Shown one piece after another: positions 42,164 to 50,814 of a stretch of DNA of 64,000 nucleotides; within the stretch, counting starts at the first letter, position 1, and the number at the start of each line of letters is the position of its first letter. The notes under the pieces are model-generated. The model was not told where the DNA came from. It searched no databases and worked only from the letters and a program-made list of their open reading frames with translations. Source of the stretch: Paucibacter sp. TC2R-5 (GTDB lineage Bacteria > Pseudomonadota > Gammaproteobacteria > Burkholderiales > Burkholderiaceae_C); the NCBI RefSeq assembly GCF_025717605.1, contig NZ_JAJIRQ010000005.1:186001-250000 (forward strand), written 5' to 3'. A program made the translations under genes and the position numbers.

Positions 42164-42183
42164 TGACTCTATCGTGGGTCGCT

Positions 42184-42840
42184 TCAGGCTTGCTTGTCCG
42201 AGCGGCGATTGGCCTTGATGCGTGTGGCGCCCACCAAGCCCAGGCCCGCCAACAGCAGCAAGTAGCTGCTTGGTTCCGGCACGGCACCGGTGATCTGCAG
42301 ACCGAATTCAATGCCGGGGCTGGCTTGGTAGCCGGCAAAACCACCGTCGGAAAACGCTGTTAGGCCGGGCATGGTCAGGCCGCCGGCGTTGGCGACAAAA
42401 CTGCCGTCCGGCTCGGGTAGGCCGGGGATGACTTCCTTGGTGGCACCTTCCAGCGCCAACCAGTAGCTGCCGGCTGTCGGCAAGCTCCAGTTCAGCGCTG
42501 AACTTTTGTTCCAGCCATCGGTCGAGAACTCGACTGTGCTGGCCGCGATCAAGTCGCCCGGCAGATGAGCACTGCTGTCGGCGTACAAGGCCACGGTGAA
42601 ATGCTCGCCGGCCTTGCCGCCGCTCAGATAGGCGGACAGGCCGTCAATATGCCAAGCGGCGCCGGCATTGAACTGCACAGCCAGGAAGTTGCTGGTGTCC
42701 AGCGCATAGCCGGGCTTGCTTGCGTCGGGGCTGCCGGTGTCGATCAGGCTGGCCGCATGGGCTGTGCCGAACAGTGCGAGCACGGCGGCGAGGGTGATTG
42801 TCTTGGTGAGCTTCATGTGTGCGTTCTGCTTCAGTCTCAT
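42184..42840 (-). CDS. PEP-CTERM protein coupled to a secreted phosphoesterase
   Basis: A 218-residue secreted protein. The first ATG overlaps the stop of the upstream phosphoesterase gene (ATGA), which suggests coupled translation; a second ATG at 42816 gives the more compact signal peptide MKLTKTITLAAVLALFGTAH. The core is beta-rich (FLAVQFNAGAAWHIDGLSAY, HFTVALYADS, GSYWLALEGA) and resembles choice-of-anchor or lectin-like repeats of the exosortase world. The C-terminus is VPEPSSYLLLLAGLGLVGAT then RRSDKQA. It is not closely related to the 27-34 kb array. Confidence 0.85.
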   Translation of the reverse strand: MRLKQNAHMKLTKTITLAAVLALFGTAHAASLIDTGSPDASKPGYALDTSNFLAVQFNAGAAWHIDGLSAYLSGGKAGEHFTVALYADSSAHLPGDLIAASTVEFSTDGWNKSSALNWSLPTAGSYWLALEGATKEVIPGLPEPDGSFVANAGGLTMPGLTAFSDGGFAGYQASPGIEFGLQITGAVPEPSSYLLLLAGLGLVGATRIKANRRSDKQA

Positions 42841-44051
42841 TGCGCCAGCGTGACTTGCTTGAGCACCTGGGTGGGGCCGAAGGCGTCATTGAAGCCATAG
42901 GCAGTGATCTCGACCTTGCCGCTCTTGCGAACCAGGACATTGGCCCAGGAATAGGTGCGGTCGGTGGCCGGGTGGGCCGAAGCGTCACCGTTCTTCGAGT
43001 CAAAGGGCGAGCCGCCCGCGCCGACCAGCACCTGCCAGGCCGCGCCCTTGGGTTGCTGCATATTGAAGATGTGCTCGTGGCCGCAGAAGTAGGTGGCGCG
43101 GTTGTCTTCGATCACCTTCCAGAAGGCGTCACGGGCAGCGACGTTGACGTCCAGGCCGCCGGCCGGTGTGGCGGTGTTGGTAGCCGAGTAGTTGTAGGTG
43201 TAGGCCGGCTTGTGGCCGAAAGCAAAGAAATGCTTGGCGCCGCGCGTCTTGGCGGTGGCGAAGTCACTGGCCAACCAGGCGGCCGGGGCCTTGGCGTCGG
43301 CGCCGACCGGGTCGGTGTTGACGACGGCGAAGTGCGAGTCGCCTACATCGAAGCTGTAGGACAGCTGGCTCTGGTCGGTGCTGAGGCCATCGAATGCGCC
43401 GTTATTGCCAACGTTCACATGGCTGGCGTCCTGGCCGACGACGGCCTTGAAGCGGGCGCTGTCGATGATCAGGTCGCCCATATTGGCGCGCCAGGCATTT
43501 TCGTTCTCCACCTTGGCTTTCTTGCCGCAGGCCTTGCACTGAGTTTCGTGGTTACCAGGCACAGGCACGACATAGGTGCCGGTTTCCATCACAGGCGCCA
43601 CCATGCCGCGCCAAAACGCATACTGGGTGTAGAACTTGACCAGGTCGCTGTTGAGGATGTCGCTGACATTGCTCGGTGCCACTGGCGCGCTGATGGCCGT
43701 GCCGCCCAGGTTGGAGGTGTAGCCGAAACCGGCCCAGCCGTAGCCGTGGATCATGTCGCCATTGAAGAACAGCAGGTTCGACTTTTGGGCCTGGATGCTG
43801 CGCAGAATGCGCGAAAAGGCCTTGCTGCTTTGCAGCCAGGTCTTGTCTTGGCCGGACAAGGGGCCAAGCGTGGGGTCAGCGGTGAGCGGGTCCTGACGCG
43901 AATCACCGACGGTGGCGAAGCTCAGGATGACCGGGTCCGCATCAGCGGCGATAGCCGCCGTAGAAGACAGGGCCAGCGCGCCCAGCAAAGCGGTGGAAGC
44001 CGCGCATGCGAGTGCATGCCGGCCGATGTTTTGGCTGATCAAAGTGAACAT
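42837..44051 (-). CDS. Secreted calcineurin-like metallophosphoesterase
   Basis: A 404-residue protein with signal peptide (TALLGALALSSTAAIA). The metallophosphoesterase motifs are in order: TVGDSR, FFNGDMIHG, VPGNHETQ, FGHKPAY and CGHEH. CKACGKK near the GNHE motif adds two cysteines. The enzyme would hydrolyse phosphate esters in the periplasm or outside the cell; the substrate is unknown. It lacks its own PEP-CTERM signal but is followed by a coupled PEP-CTERM gene. A Pho-box-like sequence lies about 90 bases upstream, and a GAGGGACC-type ribosome-binding site precedes the ATG. Confidence 0.9.
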   Translation of the reverse strand: MFTLISQNIGRHALACAASTALLGALALSSTAAIAADADPVILSFATVGDSRQDPLTADPTLGPLSGQDKTWLQSSKAFSRILRSIQAQKSNLLFFNGDMIHGYGWAGFGYTSNLGGTAISAPVAPSNVSDILNSDLVKFYTQYAFWRGMVAPVMETGTYVVPVPGNHETQCKACGKKAKVENENAWRANMGDLIIDSARFKAVVGQDASHVNVGNNGAFDGLSTDQSQLSYSFDVGDSHFAVVNTDPVGADAKAPAAWLASDFATAKTRGAKHFFAFGHKPAYTYNYSATNTATPAGGLDVNVAARDAFWKVIEDNRATYFCGHEHIFNMQQPKGAAWQVLVGAGGSPFDSKNGDASAHPATDRTYSWANVLVRKSGKVEITAYGFNDAFGPTQVLKQVTLAQ

Positions 44052-44139
44052 GAGGTCCCTCCAGGACTCTAGGTGAATGCAGGGCGCCCAAGGTGTCGGG
44101 CGCCTATCCGAACGACTGCGCGCAGCCTAGGGTCTGGAG

Positions 44140-44157
44140 GTGACAGTGGTGTGACGT
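44140..44157 (-). promoter_or_regulatory. Pho-box-like sequence upstream of the phosphoesterase gene
   Basis: On the minus strand the sequence ACGTCACACCACTGTCAC contains two heptamers related to CTGTCAT at an 11-base period. The second is a 6-of-7 match and the first a 4-of-7 match. That spacing is the one PhoB uses. Position and orientation suit phosphate-starvation control, but the match is partial. Confidence 0.35.
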
Positions 44158-44173
44158 GTGCTTCTTGCTCGGT

Positions 44174-46261
44174 TCAGTTCGCCACGTCGATCGCCCCGGC
44201 CGTGATGACGATGCTGTCAGCTGCGGCCGGCGTGGCGGCGATCGCCGGCACATGAGCGTCACTCAGCGGCACGCTGGCCGAGGCGCGGGCCTTGGCGCGC
44301 ACCAGCTGCGAATCGGGCAGGGCCGCACCGGTCGTCAGCTTGGCCCACATCAGGTCCAGCGCACGCAGCGTGTAGACATGCAGCGGCACCAAGGTCTTGG
44401 GGTACATGCCGACCAGGGCGTCGAAGTGGTTGGCGTCGGTCACCTCGTAGTAGCGCAAGCCGCTGTTGGCGTCGGCGCGTTTGTTCAGCGCGGCATAAGG
44501 GCGCGAGTTGTGGTTGACCGGGATCAGTGCGTCCGAGCGGCCATGCACGATCACGACCGGCTTGCCGCGCAGGTCACCGCTGACGCGCACCTCGCTCAGC
44601 CCCGTTTTGACGCGCGCCGCCAAGGCTTGTTCGGCCGCGCTGTAGGGGCTGCTTCCCACCGCCGCGCCTGTCGCCAGGCGGCGCAAGCAGGTGGCGCCGT
44701 CGAGATAGAAATCCGGCTTGCCACTGCTGGGCGAGGCAGCCAGCAAGAACAAGGCAGGCCCGCCGACCGAGCCATCCGCAATGATGTTGAAAGCGCCGCC
44801 CAGAAAGCCCAATCCGCCGCCGGTCGCCCAGCCGGTCTTGAAGGCCTCGGCCGCGGGAGCCACTGGCGTTTGGTAAGCGGCGTCAATGCCGGCCACGCTA
44901 TAGCCGCAGACGCTTTCCGTCACCGAGGCGCGGGCGAAGGCATTGGCATAGGTGTGTGCCACCAACTCGGTGAACTCGAAGCCGTAGTGGCTGTCATGCA
45001 GCAGGTCGGACTCGGCCTCCCAGCCATAGGCGTGCAGCTTGGCCAAGGCGTCGGCCGACTGTTCGGCCAGGCTGCTGCCGCTGACCAGCCCTTGCGCCGC
45101 CAGCGAAGCGCAGCGGTTGGCCGCGAAGGGTGCGATCACAAAAGCGCTGCTCGGCGCCAGCGCGGCCGACTGGGTCGCGCAGGCCTGGTAGAGGCCGGCC
45201 ATGGTGATGTAGTCAAACAGCGGCTTGGCCGAGGTCGGCACGCTGACGCCGCCCCGCTTGACGGTGAGGCCCGCGTTCTCGGGGAGATTGAGCTGGGGCT
45301 CGCCGGCCACCACGCCGCGAATCAGGCCCTCGCTGTCTTGTTCGGCGGCGCGCAGCACGGCTGCGCCGCCATTGGAGATGCTGGAGGCGATCACCAAGGT
45401 GTTGAGGGGCGAAAGGCTGGCGGCCGGGAACTGCTTGTTCAGAACATAGAGCGCCACCTTGATCGATTGCAAGGTGTATTTGCCCCAGTCTTTCTCGGGG
45501 TTTTGCTTGCCATGCGCATGCTTGAGGGCCATGCGGTTCGGATTGGCGGCGCGGAACTTGGTCAAATCGTCGCCGAGTAAATTGGCATTGAATGTCAGGT
45601 CTTTGCGCGTGCCGGCCGTGGCCACCGCGCCGTCGAAAGCAAAGCTGTTGTCGCGGTCCAGGTCATGGATGCCGACACCGCCGCCTTTGTCCGTTAGCGC
45701 CACCGCGCAGCCCTTGTTGAGCGCCCACTCGCCGATGGTGCCCAGCTCGCCATAGACTGGCCGTGAGCCACTCGACGGCACCGCCACCACGCAGGCCTTG
45801 GCCGGGTCGAAATTGCTCGGCACCGTCACCACCATGGTGACGTTTTGCTTGCCGCTGCCGTCGTCGGACACCGCCACATACTCGCTGCCCTTGTTGCCTG
45901 CCGCCGAGATGCGGCCGTAATAGCTGCCGAAGCCGCCCGCCGCCGTCACGTCGAGCAGGCCGGTGTAGCTGGTTTGTATGGCCAAGGTGCGCAAATCCGC
46001 CGGGCTGGGGCTGGCAGGCAGTTTGTAGCTCAGCAGCTCGGTCAGCGAGGCCGCCTTGCCGGTCAGCAGGCCGTTGCTGCTGCCGTCGTAGTCGGTGCGA
46101 AGCGGCTCGGCACTCAGGAAGTCGGGCTTGAGCTTGAAGGGCGCTGCCGGGTCAACCGGCAGGGGTGGCGGGTTGTCGTCCCCGCTGCCGCAGGCTGTCA
46201 GCAGCAAAGGAAAGGCGAGTGCGATCAAGGCCACGATGGGCAATTGTCGGTGTTTGAACAT
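44174..46261 (-). CDS. D-(-)-3-hydroxybutyrate oligomer hydrolase
   Basis: A 695-residue protein whose ATG at 46261 has GGAG six bases upstream. The N-terminus is a lipoprotein-type signal (MFKHRQLPIVALIALAFPLL, then LLTAC), so it is probably anchored to a membrane by that cysteine. The body matches the 3HB-oligomer hydrolase family, with the serine in VIASSISNGGAAVLRAA as the expected nucleophile and GKPVVIVHGRSDALIPVNHN near the C-terminus. It cleaves short oligomers from polyhydroxybutyrate breakdown. A LuxR-type regulator gene lies directly upstream on the same strand. Confidence 0.92.
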   Translation of the reverse strand: MFKHRQLPIVALIALAFPLLLTACGSGDDNPPPLPVDPAAPFKLKPDFLSAEPLRTDYDGSSNGLLTGKAASLTELLSYKLPASPSPADLRTLAIQTSYTGLLDVTAAGGFGSYYGRISAAGNKGSEYVAVSDDGSGKQNVTMVVTVPSNFDPAKACVVAVPSSGSRPVYGELGTIGEWALNKGCAVALTDKGGGVGIHDLDRDNSFAFDGAVATAGTRKDLTFNANLLGDDLTKFRAANPNRMALKHAHGKQNPEKDWGKYTLQSIKVALYVLNKQFPAASLSPLNTLVIASSISNGGAAVLRAAEQDSEGLIRGVVAGEPQLNLPENAGLTVKRGGVSVPTSAKPLFDYITMAGLYQACATQSAALAPSSAFVIAPFAANRCASLAAQGLVSGSSLAEQSADALAKLHAYGWEAESDLLHDSHYGFEFTELVAHTYANAFARASVTESVCGYSVAGIDAAYQTPVAPAAEAFKTGWATGGGLGFLGGAFNIIADGSVGGPALFLLAASPSSGKPDFYLDGATCLRRLATGAAVGSSPYSAAEQALAARVKTGLSEVRVSGDLRGKPVVIVHGRSDALIPVNHNSRPYAALNKRADANSGLRYYEVTDANHFDALVGMYPKTLVPLHVYTLRALDLMWAKLTTGAALPDSQLVRAKARASASVPLSDAHVPAIAATPAAADSIVITAGAIDVAN

Positions 46262-46371
46262 GCTTGTCTCCGTTATTGTTGAACGAGGGTCTGAATGCCC
46301 TCGACTCCACAATCACGATAGACGCAGCGACCGCGCCACTCAATCACGCAAATGCGTGACAGCTCAGCCCC

Positions 46372-47337
46372 TCATTGCTCCATCAGGCGCTGAGCCAGCG
46401 CCGCCTTGTCATGCACTTGCAGCTTGGCGTAGGCTCGGGTGATTTGGGTGCGCACCGTGTTGGGCGCGACACCCAGTTCGCGGGCGATCTCTTTGCTGCT
46501 CAGGCCGGCGGCATAGCGCCGGGCCACGGCGCTTTCACCCGGTGTCAGCGCCGCCAGTGTGTCGACCGGCTTGGCCGAGCAAACCCACAAATGCTCTTGG
46601 CGCCTGGCGCTGACCTCGACCTGCTGGCCTCGAAAGCTGACGCCGCGTTTGAGTGCATCCAGCAAGGGAAGCGGCAACTGACGGCTGCCCATATCGGCCC
46701 ATTGCAGGCGCAAGAGCGTCAAGAACTGCGGGTCGGCGGTCTCTATGCCGCCCTGCGCGTTGACCAGGGCCGAAGCGCGCTGCGCCCGCGCGCTGTCTTG
46801 TCGGTCGAGCAGGGCATTGCGGTGAATGACGATGGCGCGCGACAAATGGGCCCAGGTGGCGTGCAGGTAGTCGGCGTCTTCGGCCCCAAAGCCGCTGTCG
46901 CTGCTGCGGTAGAGCACCAGCCAACGTCCGGGTAGGCCAGCGACGGGCCGGTCTCCGAACAGCAGCAAATGGCGCAGGTCAAAGGCCTTGCTGAAGTCAG
47001 CCATTGCGCCTGTCGCCTGCTGGCGGCCACCGTACTGGGCTTGGCAGTCGACCGCAAGGGGCTGGCTCAGGCCGCGCAAGAACTGGCCGGTGACCGGGTC
47101 TTCGGCAGCGACCGCGCCATAGGCTTGCAGAATTTTTTCATCGCGCTGGTGCACATGGGCTTGGGTGATTTGCAAAGGCCCTTGCGGCGCGGGCCCGGAT
47201 TCCCCCAGCCCCAAGACCGCGCCGTCAAAGCCGACCGAGCGCCCCAGCAGGCGCAGCGCCGCCCCAGGGAACTCCTGGAAACTTGCTTGTTCGGCCAAGC
47301 TGTACAGCTCGACCATGGCGCGGGAAAAGGCGTGCAT
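46372..47337 (-). CDS. LuxR-type transcriptional regulator
   Basis: A 321-residue protein starting at MHAFSRAMVELYSL; the open frame extends upstream through the blaI promoter region and is not coding there. The C-terminal about 65 residues form a LuxR/FixJ helix-turn-helix (LTPGESAVARRYAAGLSSKE, IARELGVAPNTVRTQITRAY). The N-terminal about 250 residues have no recognised sensor motif, and the autoinducer-binding signature was not seen. It precedes the oligomer hydrolase gene by 110 bases and may control it. It is divergent from the blaI-like gene, with about 100 bases between the starts. Confidence 0.87.
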   Translation of the reverse strand: MHAFSRAMVELYSLAEQASFQEFPGAALRLLGRSVGFDGAVLGLGESGPAPQGPLQITQAHVHQRDEKILQAYGAVAAEDPVTGQFLRGLSQPLAVDCQAQYGGRQQATGAMADFSKAFDLRHLLLFGDRPVAGLPGRWLVLYRSSDSGFGAEDADYLHATWAHLSRAIVIHRNALLDRQDSARAQRASALVNAQGGIETADPQFLTLLRLQWADMGSRQLPLPLLDALKRGVSFRGQQVEVSARRQEHLWVCSAKPVDTLAALTPGESAVARRYAAGLSSKEIARELGVAPNTVRTQITRAYAKLQVHDKAALAQRLMEQ

Positions 47338-47415
47338 GGCGTGATGATCGCATGGGCGGGCTCGGGCCCCAACTGTTTCTTCCGACGGTTTTGGTTTGAA
47401 ATGGTTCAGAATATT

Positions 47416-47427
47416 TGTTCTAGAACA
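47416..47427. promoter_or_regulatory. Palindromic operator TGTTCTAGAACA before the blaI-like gene
   Basis: A perfect 12-base palindrome lies 14 bases before the ATG at 47442 and directly upstream of a -10-like TATACT (47430-47435). BlaI/MecI repressors bind dyads at their own promoters, so autoregulation is expected. The -10 is so close to the ATG that the transcript may be nearly leaderless. Confidence 0.6.
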
Positions 47428-47441
47428 TTTATACTGAATGA

Positions 47442-47828
47442 ATGCCGCAATCCAGCATTCCCCATCCCACCGCCGCCGAGCTCGATCTATTGCGTGTGCT
47501 CTGGCGCATCGGCCCCGCCGACGCCAAGCAAGTGCACGAAGCTTTGCTGAGCGATCGCCCCGAGGCCACATATGCCACCGTCTTGCGGCAACTGCAGCTG
47601 ATGCATGCCAAGGGACTGCTGAACAGGGATGAAAGCAGGCGGCCGCAGCTTTATGCGCCGGCCCAAAAGCAAGACAAGCTGCAGACCCATTTGCTCAAGG
47701 ACCTGATCGCCAAGGCCTTTGCCGGCTCGGGCAAGGCGCTGGTGCTGGCGGCTTTGAAGGGCCATGTCAGCGCGCAGGAGCGGGCCGATATTCAGAAGCT
47801 GCTGGATAGCCAGGGTGAGGGCAAATGA
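47442..47828 (+). CDS. BlaI/MecI-family transcriptional repressor
   Basis: A 128-residue protein with the family's winged-helix pattern (PTAAELDLLRVLWRIGPADA, YATVLRQLQLMHAKGLLNRD) and a short C-terminal dimerisation part. Repressors of this type are released when a partner M56 membrane protease is activated by cell-wall stress or beta-lactams. The partner gene follows with a four-base ATGA overlap, and a perfect palindrome lies in its promoter. By context it probably controls the following genes up to the beta-lactamase-like protein at 50814. Confidence 0.9.
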   Translation: MPQSSIPHPTAAELDLLRVLWRIGPADAKQVHEALLSDRPEATYATVLRQLQLMHAKGLLNRDESRRPQLYAPAQKQDKLQTHLLKDLIAKAFAGSGKALVLAALKGHVSAQERADIQKLLDSQGEGK

Positions 47829-49603
47829 GTTCGACCTTGCTGCAGTCCTGGGTGCCGGCCATCGGTTGGGCTTTGTTGAATTTTGTCTGGCAAGGCCTGG
47901 TCGTCGGCGCGCTGGCTTGGGTCGCGCTCGGCTATTTGCGTCAGGCCGGCCCGCGTTGGCGCTATGCGGTCTGTGCTTGGTCGCTGTTGATTTGCCTGTG
48001 TCTTCCGCTGGCTCATCTCGTGTGGATGCTGAGCGGCGAAGCGGGCAGCAGGCTGCCGTCGCAGCTGACAGCGCTGCCCGCGTGGCTGCAGGCTGTGGCC
48101 GCGCAGTTGCCGGCCCTGGTCACGGCCTGGGGTTTGGGCGTTATGCTGATGGCGCTGCGCCTGGGTGCCGGCTTGGCCTGGCTGGGCACGCTGCGCCGCC
48201 GCGCCGGCCCGGCCCCGCAGGCCTGGCAGCAGCGCATGGACTCTTTGGCGAAGCGCCTGAACCTGGGCCGCAAGGTCACGCTGGGGCTCTTGCCCGAGCT
48301 GAGCAGCCCCATCACCTTGGGGCTGCTGCGACCCTTGGTGCTGCTGCCCACCGCCTTGCTCAGCGGCATGCCGCCCGCCTTGCTGGAGGCCTTGCTCGCG
48401 CATGAGTTGGCCCATGTGCGGCGCTGGGACTACCTCGCCAATTTGCTGCAAAGCCTGGTCGAGTCGCTGCTCTTCTTTCACCCGGTGGTGTGGTGGTTGT
48501 CTGGCCAGATGCGCGATGCGCGCGAAGAAGTGGCTGACGAGTTGGCCGCCCAGGCGCTGGATGATCCGCGCCGTTTGGCCAAGGCCCTGCAAGCCTTGTC
48601 ACTGCAGCAAGCTGCTTTGACACCGCCGCTGGCCATAGCCGCCAACGGCGGCAAATTGCTGCAACGCTTGGAGCGATTGCTAGCGCCTCAGGCCCAAAGT
48701 GCCGGCTGGAAAATGGCCTTGCCCGCTTTGCTGGTGGCCGCCAGCAGCCTCTGGATGCAGACGCAGCCGCGCTTGGGTGCCGGCGGCCAGGCAAGCGAAA
48801 TTGCCGGGCTTGCCGCTACGAACCAGCGTGCGCGCCTGCCCAGCATGCCCCAGTTGCTGCAACTGCCGGTCAATGCCCGTCATATGCTGCTGCTGGACGA
48901 GAGCAGCGGCGCGGTTCTGATGAGCAAGGACGCCGACACGGCGGTGCCGATTGCCTCCATCACCAAGCTGATGACGGCGATGGTGGCGCTGGACGCTAGG
49001 CCAGACCTCGATGAGCCATTGCGAATTGAAGCCGGTGACTTGAACCCGAGCAGGCCCAGCGCCGCGCATCTGCCGATAGGCGCGAGCATCAGCCGGCTCA
49101 GCGCGCTCAAGCTGACGCTGATGCCCTCGGACAACCGCGCCGCCGCCGCGCTGGCGCGCAACTATGCGGGCGGCACGCCCGCCTTTGTGCGGGCCATGCA
49201 GGCCAAGGCGCAAAGCCTGGGCCTGACGCAGACCCGCTTTGTCGACCCGGCCGGCATCTTGCCCGGCAATGTCTCCAGCGCCACCGAGGTCGCCAAGATT
49301 GCCGCGGCCGCCTCGCATTACCCTGAGATTGCACGCATCAGCAGCGAGCAAAGCGCGCGCGTGGGCGTCGATGGCCGTGCGCGCGCGGTGCGCAACACCA
49401 ACCCGCTGGTGAGCGAGGAGGGCTGGGACATCCAGCTGTCCAAGACCGGCTACACCAGCGCTGCCGGCAGTTGCCTGACCATGCGCTTCAAGAGTGGCGG
49501 CCAACAGTTCACCGTCGTGCTGCTGGACGCCGATGACTCGGCCGAACGCATGCGGGACGCCGGCCGCATTCGCGCCAATATTGCCATGCTGCACAGCAGC
49601 TAG
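47825..49603 (+). CDS. BlaR1-type M56 protease fused to a PBP7-like DD-peptidase
   Basis: A 592-residue fusion. Residues about 1-310 form a BlaR1/MecR1-like M56 metalloprotease with several membrane segments and the zinc site HELAHVRRWD (H193, E194, H197). Residues about 345-590 form an S11-type penicillin-binding/DD-peptidase domain with all three active-site motifs: SITK (S378, K381), SDN (435-437) and KTG (540-542). In BlaR1 the sensor is a class D beta-lactamase-like domain; here a low-molecular-weight PBP takes that place. Acylation of S378 by a beta-lactam or a cell-wall peptide could activate the protease and cleave the BlaI-like repressor encoded just upstream; this is inferred from the family. 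Confidence 0.92.
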   Translation: MSSTLLQSWVPAIGWALLNFVWQGLVVGALAWVALGYLRQAGPRWRYAVCAWSLLICLCLPLAHLVWMLSGEAGSRLPSQLTALPAWLQAVAAQLPALVTAWGLGVMLMALRLGAGLAWLGTLRRRAGPAPQAWQQRMDSLAKRLNLGRKVTLGLLPELSSPITLGLLRPLVLLPTALLSGMPPALLEALLAHELAHVRRWDYLANLLQSLVESLLFFHPVVWWLSGQMRDAREEVADELAAQALDDPRRLAKALQALSLQQAALTPPLAIAANGGKLLQRLERLLAPQAQSAGWKMALPALLVAASSLWMQTQPRLGAGGQASEIAGLAATNQRARLPSMPQLLQLPVNARHMLLLDESSGAVLMSKDADTAVPIASITKLMTAMVALDARPDLDEPLRIEAGDLNPSRPSAAHLPIGASISRLSALKLTLMPSDNRAAAALARNYAGGTPAFVRAMQAKAQSLGLTQTRFVDPAGILPGNVSSATEVAKIAAAASHYPEIARISSEQSARVGVDGRARAVRNTNPLVSEEGWDIQLSKTGYTSAAGSCLTMRFKSGGQQFTVVLLDADDSAERMRDAGRIRANIAMLHSS

Positions 49604-49656
49604 CGCTCCCGCGCCGGAGCCGGCCCGGTCAAAAAACTCACTAGGAAACTCTCGCT

Positions 49657-50814
49657 ATGCAACGTCGCAACTTTCTGTGCGCGGGCGCAGCCACGCTCGC
49701 CTCTTTACCTGCCAGCCAAGCCATGGCCGACGAACTTGGCAACTTTGCACCGCCGCGCCAGCTCGCAGCGGTGCGCGCCAAGGCCGATCGCATCATCGAC
49801 ATCAATGTCTGCCGCCGGCCTTTTCGCGCCCAAGGGCCGCGCATTGAGTCCGAGCAGCGCTACGGCAAGACCATCGTTCACCATTACGGCCATGGCGGCG
49901 CCGGCTGGTCGCTGTCCTGGGGCTCGGCCCAGCTGGCCCTGCCGCTGATCCGCGCCAGCGGGCCTAAGCAGATTGCGGTGATTGGTTGCGGCGCCATTGG
50001 CCTCACGACCGCCCGCGTCGCGCAAATGAACGGAATGAAGGTGCGCATCTACTGCAAGGAGCGCCCGCCCGAAGTGGCGTCTTCCAAGGCCACCGGCATG
50101 TGGTCGCCGGACTCGCGCATCTGCAGCAGCGAGCACGCGACGCCGGCCTGGACTCAAGCCTGGGAGCAGATGGCGCGCAGCTCCTTCAAGACCTACCAAA
50201 GCATGCTCGGCCTGGCCGATCAGCCGGTCGAGTGGCGTGACGGCTATTTCTTGTCGGACATTCCCTTCGATCAGCCCTTGCCCGATTCCGCGCATGGCGG
50301 CGAGGACGACGAGCCCGACTACCCCGATCTGATGGCGCAGCTGGACGATCTCCGGCCCAGGTCGATGCTCTTGAAGCCCGGCTCGCACCCGTTTCGCGTC
50401 GCTCATGCCAAGCGCTTCACGCAGATGAGCTTCAATATCTCCAGCTATCAGCGACTCTTGATGGATGACTTTTTGCGCGCCGGCGGCGAGATCGTGCAGC
50501 AGGAGTTTGAGCATCCACGCCAGTTCGGCAACTTGCGTGAGCGCACCGTCGTCAACTGCACCGGCTATGGCGCGCGCGCCTTGCTGGGGGACACCTCCAT
50601 CATCCCAGTGCGCGGCCAGACCGCCCGCCTGGTGCCGCAAATCGAGGTGGATTACGCGCTGATCTACCGAGGCCACAACTTGTTCATGTTGCCGCGCCGC
50701 GACGGCGTGCTGGTGCAGGCGCAAGGCGAACACGACTTCGGCAATGAGGACACCCGCATCGACCGGGCGCTGTCGGTCGCTGCAGTGGAGCGGCTCGCAA
50801 GCTTGTTCGCCTGA
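49657..50814 (+). CDS. Circularly permuted D-amino-acid-oxidase-like FAD enzyme, exported
   Basis: A 385-residue protein with a twin-arginine-like N-terminus (MQRRNFLCAGAATLASLPAS). The segment RRPFRAQGPRIESE and HHYGHGGAGWSLSWG (residues about 53-89) resembles the C-terminal signature of D-amino acid oxidases. Here it comes before the FAD-binding Rossmann motif IAVIGCGAIGLTTA (G110, G112, G115), so the order of the fold appears permuted. The protein would oxidise a D-amino acid or a related amine in the periplasm. The position between a DD-peptidase fusion and a beta-lactamase-like gene makes D-alanine an attractive but unproven substrate. Its stop overlaps the next start (TGATG). Confidence 0.78.
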   Translation: MQRRNFLCAGAATLASLPASQAMADELGNFAPPRQLAAVRAKADRIIDINVCRRPFRAQGPRIESEQRYGKTIVHHYGHGGAGWSLSWGSAQLALPLIRASGPKQIAVIGCGAIGLTTARVAQMNGMKVRIYCKERPPEVASSKATGMWSPDSRICSSEHATPAWTQAWEQMARSSFKTYQSMLGLADQPVEWRDGYFLSDIPFDQPLPDSAHGGEDDEPDYPDLMAQLDDLRPRSMLLKPGSHPFRVAHAKRFTQMSFNISSYQRLLMDDFLRAGGEIVQQEFEHPRQFGNLRERTVVNCTGYGARALLGDTSIIPVRGQTARLVPQIEVDYALIYRGHNLFMLPRRDGVLVQAQGEHDFGNEDTRIDRALSVAAVERLASLFA

